From JAGMCF01 sp964398885 (GTDB lineage: Bacteria; Cloacimonadota; Cloacimonadia; JGIOTU-2): a stretch of 43,412 nt of DNA. Every line of letters starts with the position of its first letter. Position 1 is the first letter of the stretch. Location: assembly GCA_964398885.1 (NCBI GenBank), contig CAYNOU010000014.1, positions 1 through 43,412 of the forward strand, in the 5' to 3' direction. Under the pieces are notes generated by a model. That model searched no databases. It saw only the letters and a program-made list of their open reading frames with translations, and was not told the origin of the DNA. The position numbers were made by a program, and so were the translations under genes. This document shows, in pieces, positions 23,030 to 30,421 of the stretch.

Positions 23030-24472
23030 ATGCTTAATATTTTAATTGTGGATGATGACAAAAATCTACGCTATTCGTTTAAAAAAATATTTAAAGGAAC
23101 AGATTATAACATTTTAGAAGGCTCTAATGGAATTGAGGCATTTAATATAATAGAAAGTGAGCCAATAGATTTAGTGTTTATGGACATAAAGATGCCTCAA
23201 ATGGATGGATTGACAGCCATGCGGAAAATTAATACATTAAGTAAATCCATTCCTATCATTCTAATGACCGCTTATGGCACTACAGACACTGCAATTGAAA
23301 CTATGAAATATGGTGCCTTTGATTATGTTGTAAAACCCTTTGATATCGCAGAAATTACTAATATTGTGGAAAAAGTCATAAAAAGCAAGGGATTGGAAAG
23401 TAATAAAATTGGCTACTTTGTTGTAAATCCTGAAGAAGAAACAGGAGAAAGGATTATAGGCTCCTCAAAAAGTATGCAAGAAGTCTACAAGCTAATTGGT
23501 CAGGTTGCCACAGCTGATATCCCAGTTCTTATTACTGGAGAAAGTGGAACTGGCAAAGAGCTTGTAGCAAAAGCCCTCCATCTATATTCCAATAGAAAAG
23601 ATAAAAAGTTTGTAACAGTTAATTGTGCTGCCATACCAAATGAACTATTAGAAAGCGAACTATTCGGATATGAAAAAGGTGCCTTTACAGGAGCAGAAGC
23701 AAGAAAGATTGGAAAGTTTGAATTTGCTAATAATGGGACAATTTTTTTGGATGAAATAGGTGATATGAGTCCAGTCCTTCAATCAAAGATTCTAAGAATA
23801 ATTCAGGAAGGAACATTTGAACGACTTGGCTCCAACCAAACCCAAAAGGTTAATGTGAGAATAATTGCTGCAACCAATATTGTCCTTAAAGAAGCCATTG
23901 AAAATAAACAATTTAGAGAAGATTTATATTATAGATTAAATACTGTAAATATAAAATTGCCTCCACTGAGAGAAAGAAATAACGATATTATTGAATTAAC
24001 TAACTATTTTATAAGTAAATTCAATAAAGAATTCCAAAAAAGCATTACAAAAATTTCAGAACCAACTATTAAGTTATTAAAGGATTATAATTGGCCCGGG
24101 AATGTAAGAGAGTTGGAAAATGTCATTAAACACGCTGTTGTAATATCTCACTCAGATATTTTACTGAGCGAATATTTAAATATTCCACAATCTAAAGATT
24201 TGATTAAACAAATCTCATCAGATACTTATCTGAAAAATCAGGGGGAAAATGAGGAGAAGTTAAAGGAATTAATTTGTGATTTAGCAAGAAGTAAAGAAGG
24301 AAAACTTCTTGAATATATTGAGTCCATTACAATAGATACTATTATGCAAATGCAAAATAATAATCAGACACAATCAGCAAAGGTTCTGGGTATAAACAGA
24401 ATGACACTAAGAAATAAACTGAAAGAATTAAAACTACAGGAACACGAGAATAGTAATAAATTAGACGCATAA
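23030..24472 (+). CDS. NtrC-family sigma-54 response regulator
   Basis: The 480-aa regulator has a receiver domain with phospho-acceptor D52 (VFMDIKMPQMDG), and an AAA+ sigma-54 interaction domain with Walker A GESGTGKE near 169-176 and the GAFTGA loop near 216-221, which contacts sigma-54. A C-terminal Fis-type helix-turn-helix reads QTQSAKVLGINRMTLRNKL. All elements for activating sigma-54 promoters are intact. Its kinase is encoded just upstream, and the nearest sigma-54 promoter in the window drives the zinc-ribbon/glutamate-dehydrogenase unit at 19619, a likely target. No rpoN gene is in this window, so sigma-54 must be encoded elsewhere. Confidence 0.94.
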   Translation: MLNILIVDDDKNLRYSFKKIFKGTDYNILEGSNGIEAFNIIESEPIDLVFMDIKMPQMDGLTAMRKINTLSKSIPIILMTAYGTTDTAIETMKYGAFDYVVKPFDIAEITNIVEKVIKSKGLESNKIGYFVVNPEEETGERIIGSSKSMQEVYKLIGQVATADIPVLITGESGTGKELVAKALHLYSNRKDKKFVTVNCAAIPNELLESELFGYEKGAFTGAEARKIGKFEFANNGTIFLDEIGDMSPVLQSKILRIIQEGTFERLGSNQTQKVNVRIIAATNIVLKEAIENKQFREDLYYRLNTVNIKLPPLRERNNDIIELTNYFISKFNKEFQKSITKISEPTIKLLKDYNWPGNVRELENVIKHAVVISHSDILLSEYLNIPQSKDLIKQISSDTYLKNQGENEEKLKELICDLARSKEGKLLEYIESITIDTIMQMQNNNQTQSAKVLGINRMTLRNKLKELKLQEHENSNKLDA

Positions 24473-24520
24473 TACTTGAATTTTTATAACTGGTGGTGTA
24501 GTATACTAAGCAAAAACTTG

Positions 24521-24675
24521 ACCCCGTGTAATATATTATACAGATTTAGTTTTATAAAAGATAGTTATTCTAATCCGTCTGGGCGCCTGTCTAGGCTTGG
24601 CCTAGCCAAGACTGGCCGAGACCGATAGATAGTATTATCTGAGTTGAGCTCGTGAAATATAGTATTACACGGGGT
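24521..24675. repeat. Inverted repeat enclosing a 57-bp element
   Basis: ACCCCGTGTAATA (24521-24533) and TATTACACGGGGT (24663-24675) are perfect 13-bp inverted arms about 130 bases apart. Between them lie AT-rich partial inverted repeats and the GC-rich 57-bp element at 24571-24627. It fills the spacer between the regulator gene and a small operon, and no gene is seen inside it. Confidence 0.75.
24571..24627. repeat. 57-bp element, copy 1
   Basis: This copy is identical base for base to 25564-25620. It is GC-rich in an AT-rich genome, with an internal palindrome centred on CTTGGCCTAGCCAAG. A diverged third copy occurs at 35156-35210. Confidence 0.85.
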
Positions 24676-24729
24676 TGACACAAATTATAAAAGAAATCTT
24701 TCTTTTTTTAAAATAGAAAAAGAGGAAAA

Positions 24730-24963
24730 ATGGAAACAATTGAAGCAATTAAGAGAAAATTTAAGAACGAGTGGGTTTTGTTAGAGGTCCTGGAGGAGAA
24801 TGAATTGAATCAGCCAACAAAGGGTAGAATGATAGCACACTCAAGAAATAGGGATGATACCTATGATGCAATGACAAAGACAAAAGCAAAACATCTTTAT
24901 CACCTTTATACAGGTGAAATACCCAAAAAGGGTTACGCAGTAGCGTTTGAGGTGAGTATATGA
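24730..24963 (+). CDS. Small protein paired with retropepsin-like gene
   Basis: The 77-aa hydrophilic protein (MDETI-type start METIEAIKRKFKNEWVLLEV) contains Cys-free segments NEWVLLEVLE and TKGRMIAHSRNRDDTY. It resembles the short DUF5678-like proteins often found next to small aspartic-protease genes. That is recalled, not tested. A weak AGAGGAAAAA ribosome site precedes the ATG, and its stop overlaps the next start (ATATGA), so the two are co-translated. It could be an antitoxin-like or accessory partner. Function is unknown. Confidence 0.65.
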   Translation: METIEAIKRKFKNEWVLLEVLEENELNQPTKGRMIAHSRNRDDTYDAMTKTKAKHLYHLYTGEIPKKGYAVAFEVSI

Positions 24964-25289
24964 AATATAAATTTGATCCAGATGCTCCTATAATTGTTGT
25001 TGAGCCCGAACTGGAAGGTGAGATCGTAACTGAAAGGATTAAGATGGTATTGGATACAGGAGCGACCTATACAATGATACCATGGAAAATTGCAGGTGTT
25101 TTAGGATTAAAACCAGAAATATCTGAGAGGAGGGTGGATATAACAACCGCATCTGGTGTTGAATCCGTACCATTGATTAACATGAAATCCATAACACTTT
25201 TTGATAAAAAGGTAGATAACTTGGATGTTGTCATCCACGATTTACCATCAAGAAGTTATGTAGATGGCTTATTAGTATCTTATCAATAA
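24960..25289 (+). CDS. Retropepsin-like aspartic protease, probably truncated by frameshift
   Basis: The 109-aa product carries the retroviral-type active-site motif VLDTGATYTMIP, with the catalytic Asp at residue 32, in a short beta-rich domain that would work as a dimer. The C-terminus ends VDGLLVSYQ. Family members normally read DGLLG..FL and continue about 15-20 residues. In the next frame the DNA reads SYLINKIRVIFGKKFLF up to a stop near 25352, as expected if about one base pair of coding sequence was lost around 25275. So the gene is either newly truncated or an assembly error. The active site is intact. Confidence 0.65.
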   Translation: MKYKFDPDAPIIVVEPELEGEIVTERIKMVLDTGATYTMIPWKIAGVLGLKPEISERRVDITTASGVESVPLINMKSITLFDKKVDNLDVVIHDLPSRSYVDGLLVSYQ

Positions 25290-25350
25290 AATTCGTGTAA
25301 TTTTTGGCAAGAAATTTTTATTCTGCCTTGAGACTCTTTTATAAAGGCTA

Positions 25351-25384
25351 TTTATCCAAAGGATCTGCCTCTGGCATGAAATGA
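25351..25384 (+). pseudogene. Remnant of a second GxxExxY gene (3' end)
   Basis: The codons read LSKGSASGMK followed by TGA. They match the FSKGSAKGMK region of the intact GxxExxY gene at 14247-14274 at DNA level in two blocks (14 and 11 bases). Nothing upstream matches the family, so only the last dozen codons survive beside a low-complexity inverted repeat. Confidence 0.5.
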
Positions 25385-25394
25385 CTAATTACAA

Positions 25395-25540
25395 ATTTCT
25401 AATTTCTAATAAAATTTCAAATATCAAATGACAAAAAAAGAAGGATCGATTCTCCAAGAATCCGTCCCGCGGACACGGAGATGGCATTATTGGACATTTG
25501 TGCTTTGTCATTTTATTTGACATTAGAAATTAGGATTTTG
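25395..25540. repeat. Low-complexity inverted repeat with GC-rich centre
   Basis: Words such as CTAATTTCTAAT and CAAATGACAAA (about 25398-25434) recur in reverse complement at about 25503-25532. The centre (25447-25480) contains CCGTCCCGCGGAC. The nested design (AT-rich arms, GC-rich palindrome inside) is the same as at 24521-24675. Confidence 0.6.
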
Positions 25541-25563
25541 AAATTCTTAGCTTTATTATAGAT

Positions 25564-25620
25564 TAATCCGTCTGGGCGCCTGTCTAGGCTTGGCCTAGCC
25601 AAGACTGGCCGAGACCGATA
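25564..25620. repeat. 57-bp element, copy 2
   Basis: An exact duplicate of 24571-24627 in the same orientation, 993 bases downstream. The two copies bracket the retropepsin-like pair, and homologous recombination between them would delete it. Confidence 0.85.
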
Positions 25621-25739
25621 TTTTCCTTTTTGGTTCTGGCTTGTCCAGGTTAGGATTATCATTCCTAAAGAACTTTCGGATATGTCTGGACTTCCCCAAA
25701 GGGGTTTTAGAAATAGAATAAAAAGAATATTGAAGGGAA

Positions 25740-25917
25740 GAATGTGAAGCAGAAGTAAAGATATACAACATTCGTGGAGAGTTGATAAAGGATTTATACA
25801 AAGGTGTAGCATACATCGGTGATGAGGTAAAACGAATTTGGGGATGGTAAGGATGAGAATGGAGTTGAGCAAGGAACTGGGATTTGTCTTTATCAATTAA
25901 AAAGAAGGCGGCAATAA
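25740..25917 (+). pseudogene. Frameshifted FlgD/T9SS-like sorting-domain remnant
   Basis: The frame ending at W (near 25842) reads EVKIYNIRGELIKDLYKG...VKRIW. One extra G then shifts the frame, and the match resumes as DGKDENGVEQGTGICLYQL to a stop at 25917. This is the hallmark of the C-terminal FlgD-Ig-like/type IX secretion sorting domain (IYN.kGelVk.L...viWDGkdenG..v.sGiY.y.l). The body of the parental secreted protein is gone. It supports an FCB-like ancestry. Confidence 0.65.
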
Positions 25918-26015
25918 CAAATGGCGCCCTCTTTTTTATTGTGATATTCATTCTTGGCACTTTTAGTCTTTCAAACTTGACAAAAGATTATAATTTTTTG
26001 GTTTATTAACTATCT

Positions 26016-27650
26016 ATGAAATCTAACACCAAACACATTTTTATAACAGGTGGTGTGGTATCCTCTCTTGGAAAAGGGATAGCCTCTGCTTCCATTGGAT
26101 TCCTTCTCAAAAAATTAGGTTATGAAGTCACTATCCAAAAATTTGACCCTTATTTAAATGTTGACCCCGGAACAATGAGTCCGTTCCAACACGGAGAGGT
26201 GTTTGTTACAGATGATGGAGCAGAAACAGACCTTGATTTAGGTCATTATGAAAGATTTTTAGACAAACCTTTGTCACAAAAAAGCAACTGCACAGCAGGG
26301 CAAATCTATGAAATAGTCATTACTAATGAACGAAAGGGAAAATATCTTGGCAAAACCGTACAGGTTATTCCTCATATTACTAATGAAATTAAAAAAAAGA
26401 TTGTCAGCTTAGATAAAAATTCTGATATTGTAATAACAGAGATTGGTGGCACTGTTGGCGATATAGAGAGCTTGCCATTTTTGGAAGCGATTCGCCAATT
26501 TCGTCTGGATTATGAAGCAGAGAACTGCTTTTTTATACATCTTACTTTGATTCCCTATATAGCTGCTGCTGGAGAGGCAAAAACCAAGCCGACCCAGCAT
26601 AGCGTCATAAAGATGCGTGAGATCGGTATTCAACCTGATATGTTAATATGTCGTTCAGAAAGAAAAATGACAAAAGAGATGATTTCAAAAATCTCGCTTT
26701 TCACTAATGTGCCCCAAGAAAATGTTATTGCTGGCATTGATACTTCCCGCATTTATGAAATTCCATTACTTTTTTATGAACAGGATGTGGCAAAAATTAT
26801 ATGTAATCATTTTAATATTCCTTTTTCTACAATTGATTTTACAGAGTGGAATAAAATGATACATAATTTTAAGCATCCAAAAAAGCAAGTAACAATCGCA
26901 CTTTGCGGAAAGTATGTCCGTCATCAAGATGCATACAAAAGTGTTGTTGAAAGTTTGATTCACGCCGGGATGTATTCTTCCGCAAAAGTAAATATTAAAT
27001 ATATTGACACTGATAAGGCTTTTTCAATAGATACAATTCAACACAGCGAAATTCTAATAGATTTATTAAAAAATGTGAACGGAATCCTCGTGCCGGGTGG
27101 CTTTGGCTTACGAGGTATTGAAGGCAAGATCTCTATTATCAGATATGCTCGTGAAAATAATATTCCATTTTTAGGAATATGTCTTGGAATGCAATGTGCA
27201 GTTATTGAATTTGCTCGTAATGTTTTGAAATTCAAAGATGCAAATAGTTCAGAGTTTGACCCTGAGACAAAATACCCAGTTATAGATTTAATGCCGGAAC
27301 AAAAGCAGATTAAGAATGTAGGTGGCACAATGAGGTTAGGAGCATATCCTTGCAGAGTGAAATCAAATTCCCTTGCACATAATATTTATAATAAAAATCA
27401 AGTTTCTGAAAGGCATAGACATCGGTATGAATTTAATAATGATTACAGAGATATTTTTGAAAAAAAGGGTATGAAAGTATCTGGTATCTATACTTCAAAA
27501 AACCTTGTGGAAATAATTGAACTCACAACAAATAGATTTTTTATTGGAGTTCAATTCCATCCAGAATTCATATCGCGTCCGCTAAAACCCCATCCAATCT
27601 TTCGGGAATTTATTAAATCTGCAATTGAATATAAAAATGCAAATAAATAA
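26016..27650 (+). CDS. pyrG: CTP synthase
   Basis: The 544-aa enzyme converts UTP to CTP using ATP and glutamine-derived ammonia. The N-terminal synthetase domain begins FITGGVVSSLGKGIASASIG, followed by KFDPYLNVDPGTMSPFQHGEV. The class-I glutamine amidotransferase half carries GGFGLRG, the nucleophile FLGICLGMQ and the catalytic His and Glu in VQFHPEF. Length and motifs are typical and complete. No clear ribosome site precedes the ATG. A TTGACA near 25977 has no matching -10 at normal spacing. It overlaps kdsA by 14 bases; CTP is needed for CMP-Kdo, so the pair makes metabolic sense. Confidence 0.97.
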   Translation: MKSNTKHIFITGGVVSSLGKGIASASIGFLLKKLGYEVTIQKFDPYLNVDPGTMSPFQHGEVFVTDDGAETDLDLGHYERFLDKPLSQKSNCTAGQIYEIVITNERKGKYLGKTVQVIPHITNEIKKKIVSLDKNSDIVITEIGGTVGDIESLPFLEAIRQFRLDYEAENCFFIHLTLIPYIAAAGEAKTKPTQHSVIKMREIGIQPDMLICRSERKMTKEMISKISLFTNVPQENVIAGIDTSRIYEIPLLFYEQDVAKIICNHFNIPFSTIDFTEWNKMIHNFKHPKKQVTIALCGKYVRHQDAYKSVVESLIHAGMYSSAKVNIKYIDTDKAFSIDTIQHSEILIDLLKNVNGILVPGGFGLRGIEGKISIIRYARENNIPFLGICLGMQCAVIEFARNVLKFKDANSSEFDPETKYPVIDLMPEQKQIKNVGGTMRLGAYPCRVKSNSLAHNIYNKNQVSERHRHRYEFNNDYRDIFEKKGMKVSGIYTSKNLVEIIELTTNRFFIGVQFHPEFISRPLKPHPIFREFIKSAIEYKNANK

Positions 27651-28428
27651 GTCTACCAAATTTACAATTATAGCCGGACCTTGCGCTATTGAAACAGAAG
27701 AAATCTGCTTGGAAGTAGCAGAAAAATGCTTACAACTCTGTAAGAAATTTGATTTTCAGTATATTTTTAAGGCATCATATAAAAAGGCAAATCGAACTTC
27801 AGGAAAGTCCTTTAGAGGAGTTGGTATTGAAACAGGGCTTAAAATTTTAAATAAAGTAAAGAATTATTTCAAAATTCCAATTCTAACCGATGTCCATTCT
27901 GTTGATGAAGTTGGACCAGTTAGCCAGGTGGTTGATATTATTCAAATCCCGGCTTTTTTATCCCGTCAAACAGAACTGATTGAAGCAACGGCAAAAACTG
28001 GTAAAATGGTTAATATTAAAAAAGGGCAATTTATGTCTCCAAATGAGATTAAACTTGCTGTTGAAAAAGCATATAATGTGGGAAATAAAAATATTTTTGT
28101 TACAGAAAGAGGCACATTCTTTGGTTATAATAATCTTGTTGTAGATTTTCGGAATTTTCAGATTATTGATGACTTTGGCATACCAGTAGTTTATGATGTT
28201 ACGCACAGCTTACAAAGACCGGCTGCTAATAATATTTCTGATGGAAACCCAGAATTTGTTTTGAGTATGTCAAAAGCAGCTGTTGCAACAGGACATCTTT
28301 CTGGACTTTTTGTTGAGACTCATCCAAATCCTAAAGAAGCAAAAAGCGATGCACTCTCAATGCTGCCTCTGGGAGAAATGCAAGAACTGCTTGGGGAGAT
28401 AAAGAAGATGTTAGAGGTTACAAGTTAG
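27637..28428 (+). CDS. kdsA: 3-deoxy-8-phosphooctulonate synthase
   Basis: The 263-aa enzyme condenses phosphoenolpyruvate and arabinose-5-phosphate to Kdo-8-phosphate for LPS. Landmarks are FTIIAGPCAIE, KASYKKANRTS, PILTDVHS, IIQIPAFLSRQTELI and FVETHPNPKEAKSDA, all standard. A TTG (27625) lies upstream in frame. I choose ATG 27637 because the protein then starts MQINKSTKFTIIAGP. It overlaps the end of pyrG, indicating one operon. It lies upstream of kdsC, the next enzyme in the pathway, but an accessory four-helix-bundle cassette now separates them. Confidence 0.95.
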   Translation: MQINKSTKFTIIAGPCAIETEEICLEVAEKCLQLCKKFDFQYIFKASYKKANRTSGKSFRGVGIETGLKILNKVKNYFKIPILTDVHSVDEVGPVSQVVDIIQIPAFLSRQTELIEATAKTGKMVNIKKGQFMSPNEIKLAVEKAYNVGNKNIFVTERGTFFGYNNLVVDFRNFQIIDDFGIPVVYDVTHSLQRPAANNISDGNPEFVLSMSKAAVATGHLSGLFVETHPNPKEAKSDALSMLPLGEMQELLGEIKKMLEVTS

Positions 28429-28467
28429 AAGTTAGAAGTTAGAAGTAAGATGTTAGAAGTTAGAGGG
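28417..28467. repeat. Left arm of IVP cassette (GTTAGAAG words)
   Basis: TTAGAAG-type words repeated in tandem, starting in the last codons of kdsA. The segment GTTAGAAGTAAGATGTTAG and its flanks reappear in reverse complement at 29100-29150, on the other side of the four-helix-bundle gene. Confidence 0.75.
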
Positions 28468-28748
28468 TAAATGCAAAATAAAAATAAGCAGCTAATTTTT
28501 GAGAAATTTGTGTGATTTTTCTTTCGATATTTGATTTTTTCTTAATGAAATATTATCAATCATATTAGAGTTTTGCTATTTCTCAAAGTAGATATAGAAT
28601 GTATTTTTTAAATATCTAATTTATTTATAGCTGATTAAATAATGTAATATTCATAATTCTTTATCAAGATATTCAAATGAATTTGAGCATCTTAAAACTG
28701 CTCAAATTCATTTGGCATTCAACCGTTAGAGGTTAGTTGGGAGAGGTT
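28468..28748. other. AT-rich spacer with nested hairpins
   Basis: No gene is seen between kdsA and the four-helix-bundle gene. TTTGAGAAAT (28498-28507) is repeated inverted at 28578-28587, and a perfect 15-bp hairpin occupies 28674-28714. A second copy of the GTTAGAGGTTAG word stands just before the gene (28725-28737). Confidence 0.5.
28674..28714. repeat. Perfect 15-bp inverted repeat
   Basis: CAAATGAATTTGAGC and GCTCAAATTCATTTG flank an 11-base loop. The stem is long but no T-run follows, so it is more like a repeat or a transcript-stabilising hairpin than a terminator. Confidence 0.7.
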
Positions 28749-29099
28749 ATGGCAAAATTGGAAGATTTGGAAATATTTCAGGATGGACTTGCCTTTGTCA
28801 AAGCCGTTTATGGTTTAACAGAAACATTTCCTGAAAAAGAAAGGTTCAATTTAACTTTACATCTTAATAAAACAGCAGTTCAAATTGTTTCTAACATCAG
28901 TGAAAGTTATGGAAGAAAGACCCAAAAGGATAAAGCACATTTTTTAGACATTGCTTACGCCTCCCTTATTGAGGCAATGGGACAATTATATATTGCAAAT
29001 GCACTAAATTATATATCAGAGAAGAAACTTGAAAATGCTAAAATTTTTATTGAAAAGTACAAATCAAAGATTCTAAAATTTAAACATAATCTCAAATAA
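28749..29099 (+). CDS. Four-helix-bundle protein (23S rRNA IVP family)
   Basis: The 116-aa helical protein belongs to the S23/IVP family, first found as ORFs inside 23S rRNA intervening sequences of Leptospira and relatives. Family features are LEIFQDGLAFVKAVYGLT, the polar NISESYGRKTQKDKAHFLDIAYASLIEAMGQL helices and a short basic tail. A TTG at 28737 gives four more residues, but the related pseudogene at 33351 also begins MAKLE, so I use ATG 28749. The gene separates kdsA from kdsC and is bracketed by inverted word repeats, indicating insertion into a housekeeping operon. No biochemical role is established. Confidence 0.85.
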   Translation: MAKLEDLEIFQDGLAFVKAVYGLTETFPEKERFNLTLHLNKTAVQIVSNISESYGRKTQKDKAHFLDIAYASLIEAMGQLYIANALNYISEKKLENAKIFIEKYKSKILKFKHNLK

Positions 29100-29150
29100 C
29101 CTCTAACCTCTAACTTCTAACATCTTACTTCTAACTTCTAACTCGTAACT
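29100..29150. repeat. Right arm of IVP cassette
   Basis: CTCTAACTTCTAAC-type words are the reverse complement of the left arm at 28417-28467. A core of about 29 bases is essentially identical. Transcribed, the two arms would fold into one long stem with the gene in the loop. Confidence 0.75.
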
Positions 29151-29161
29151 TTTGAGGAACT

Positions 29162-29680
29162 ATGACCTACAAACTTATGATTTTTGACATAGACGGCGTC
29201 TTTACCGATGGTGGAATATATTACACTGATACAGGTGAAGTCTTTAGAAAATTTAATACAAAAGATGGACTGGGAATAGGACTTTTATACCAAACAGACA
29301 TAGTACCAATAATCCTAACAGGTAAAGAATCAGAATCAATTTTTAGACGAGCAGAAGCCTTACAAATAGAATTCGTTTATCAAAATGTAAAAAATAAGCT
29401 CAAAAAACTTATGGAGATTAAAAAGGATTTTGATGTTGAATTTAATCAAATTATCTATGTTGGTGATGATTGGAACGATTTTCCTGTGCTTGAAAAAGTG
29501 GGGCTTCCAATATGTGTGAAATCCGCACCAGAGGAAATTAAAGAAATTTGTAAATTTGTAACAACCAAAGATGGTGGAAATGGAGCTGTTCGGGAAGCAA
29601 TTGAATTTGTGCTAAAAAAAGAAGGAATATATCAAGAAGCAATTCATAAGTTCTTATCTTACCTAGAAAATGTAGAATGA
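29162..29680 (+). CDS. kdsC: Kdo-8-phosphate phosphatase (HAD)
   Basis: The 172-aa HAD-family phosphatase removes phosphate from Kdo-8-phosphate, giving Kdo for lipid A attachment. The catalytic motif FDIDGVFTDG (nucleophile and general-acid Asp) is at residues 8-17, and the third motif YVGDDWNDFPVL near residue 100. The length is typical for KdsC tetramers. It lies after kdsA and before lptC, the conserved order for this LPS block. No strong ribosome site is visible before the ATG at 29162. Confidence 0.93.
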   Translation: MTYKLMIFDIDGVFTDGGIYYTDTGEVFRKFNTKDGLGIGLLYQTDIVPIILTGKESESIFRRAEALQIEFVYQNVKNKLKKLMEIKKDFDVEFNQIIYVGDDWNDFPVLEKVGLPICVKSAPEEIKEICKFVTTKDGGNGAVREAIEFVLKKEGIYQEAIHKFLSYLENVE

Positions 29681-29727
29681 AAAAAATATGTCCCGACACA
29701 CCAAGGACACAAAGGAGTATGAAAATA

Positions 29728-29846
29728 ACACACCCCTTAATTCTCCGTTGGAGAATTTTTCCCCTCTAATTAGAGGGGAATCACAGAAATCCCCTCTAAC
29801 AAGAGGGGTGGACTCTCCGCCCGCTGGCGGAGAGGACGGGGTGTGT
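29728..29846. repeat. Compound multi-hairpin element
   Basis: Outer arms ACACACCCC (29728-29736) and GGGGTGTGT (29838-29846) are perfect complements. Inside lie four further perfect or near-perfect palindromes: TTCTCCGTTGGAGAA (29741-29755), CCCCTCTAATTAGAGGGG (29761-29778), CCCCTCTAACAAGAGGGG (29791-29808) and CTCTCCGC...GCGGAGAG (29813-29834). Just upstream (29692-29714) is a CACACCAAGGACACAAAGG word like the cassette arms. It occupies the kdsC-lptC spacer and would fold into a branched structure in the mRNA. Confidence 0.8.
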
Positions 29847-29866
29847 AATATGTGGTATATTTTCAG

Positions 29867-30421
29867 ATGAATAAAATCCTATTTTTCATATTTTATCTTT
29901 TAACACTCGTTCTTATATTGCTTTTCATCGCCTGCCATAGTAAAGAGAAGAACTCGCTATCAAAGTCTCCGATTCTTACCAATACAGAAATTACTGATAC
30001 GCTAATAGTCTATAACTCATCTCAAAACAAGATTGAATGGATACTACACTCGGATTTCTTACAAAAATTTGCTGACCAAAATATTATGAATCTTAAAAAT
30101 GTAAAGTTGGAGATATTTGACCAAAGCCAGAATCTATCCTCTACTATTTTTGCTGATAGTGCAAAAATGGATGAAAATAATAACCTTATTATTGCAAAAG
30201 GCAATATAAAAATCTTTTCCAAAGAAGGAGATTTATTTGGTAATGTTCTTACCTGGGATAGGAATAATGATAAAATATTTTCTGACGACTGGGTCAAAAT
30301 CGTTAAAGATGGAAACACCATATGCGGAGAGCAGCTCAGGACTGACTCTAATTTTGAGCATGTAATACTACAAAAAGTTTCAGCAGAAGGTGAGATAAGT
30401 GAAAGCAAAGTTGTTTGGTAA
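29867..30421 (+). CDS. lptC: LPS export protein LptC
   Basis: The 184-aa protein has an N-terminal hydrophobic segment (KILFFIFYLLTLVLILLFIAC) that ends in a Cys resembling a lipobox, so it may be a lipoprotein or be anchored by a helix. A beta-jellyroll region follows, with repeated strands such as LKLEIFD..., STIFADSAKMDENN and LIIAKGNIKIFS. This is the LptC fold that links the inner-membrane transporter to LptA. A GTG at 29852 would add five residues and lies in repeat DNA, so ATG 29867 is preferred. The assignment is supported by its place between kdsC and lptA, and its stop overlaps the next start by about 20 bases. Confidence 0.8.
   Translation: MNKILFFIFYLLTLVLILLFIACHSKEKNSLSKSPILTNTEITDTLIVYNSSQNKIEWILHSDFLQKFADQNIMNLKNVKLEIFDQSQNLSSTIFADSAKMDENNNLIIAKGNIKIFSKEGDLFGNVLTWDRNNDKIFSDDWVKIVKDGNTICGEQLRTDSNFEHVILQKVSAEGEISESKVVW

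Noticed and set aside
25513..25960. Minus-strand frames of 121-127 aa over the repeat region
   Set aside because: They are shadows of the frameshifted sorting-domain remnant and the 57-bp repeat. The + strand reading gives the recognisable domain.
25977..26007. Possible sigma-70 promoter before pyrG (TTGACA)
   Set aside because: The TATAAT nearby is only six bases from TTGACA, and other -10 candidates are poor. Not called.
28417..29150. CRISPR array
   Set aside because: The repeats are low-complexity words without regular unique spacers. They form two inverted arms, not a direct-repeat array, and no cas gene is present.
29688..29870. 60-aa + strand frame in the compound hairpin
   Set aside because: The translation is made entirely of palindrome sequence (repeated NSPLENFSPL-like text), so it is a repeat, not a gene.
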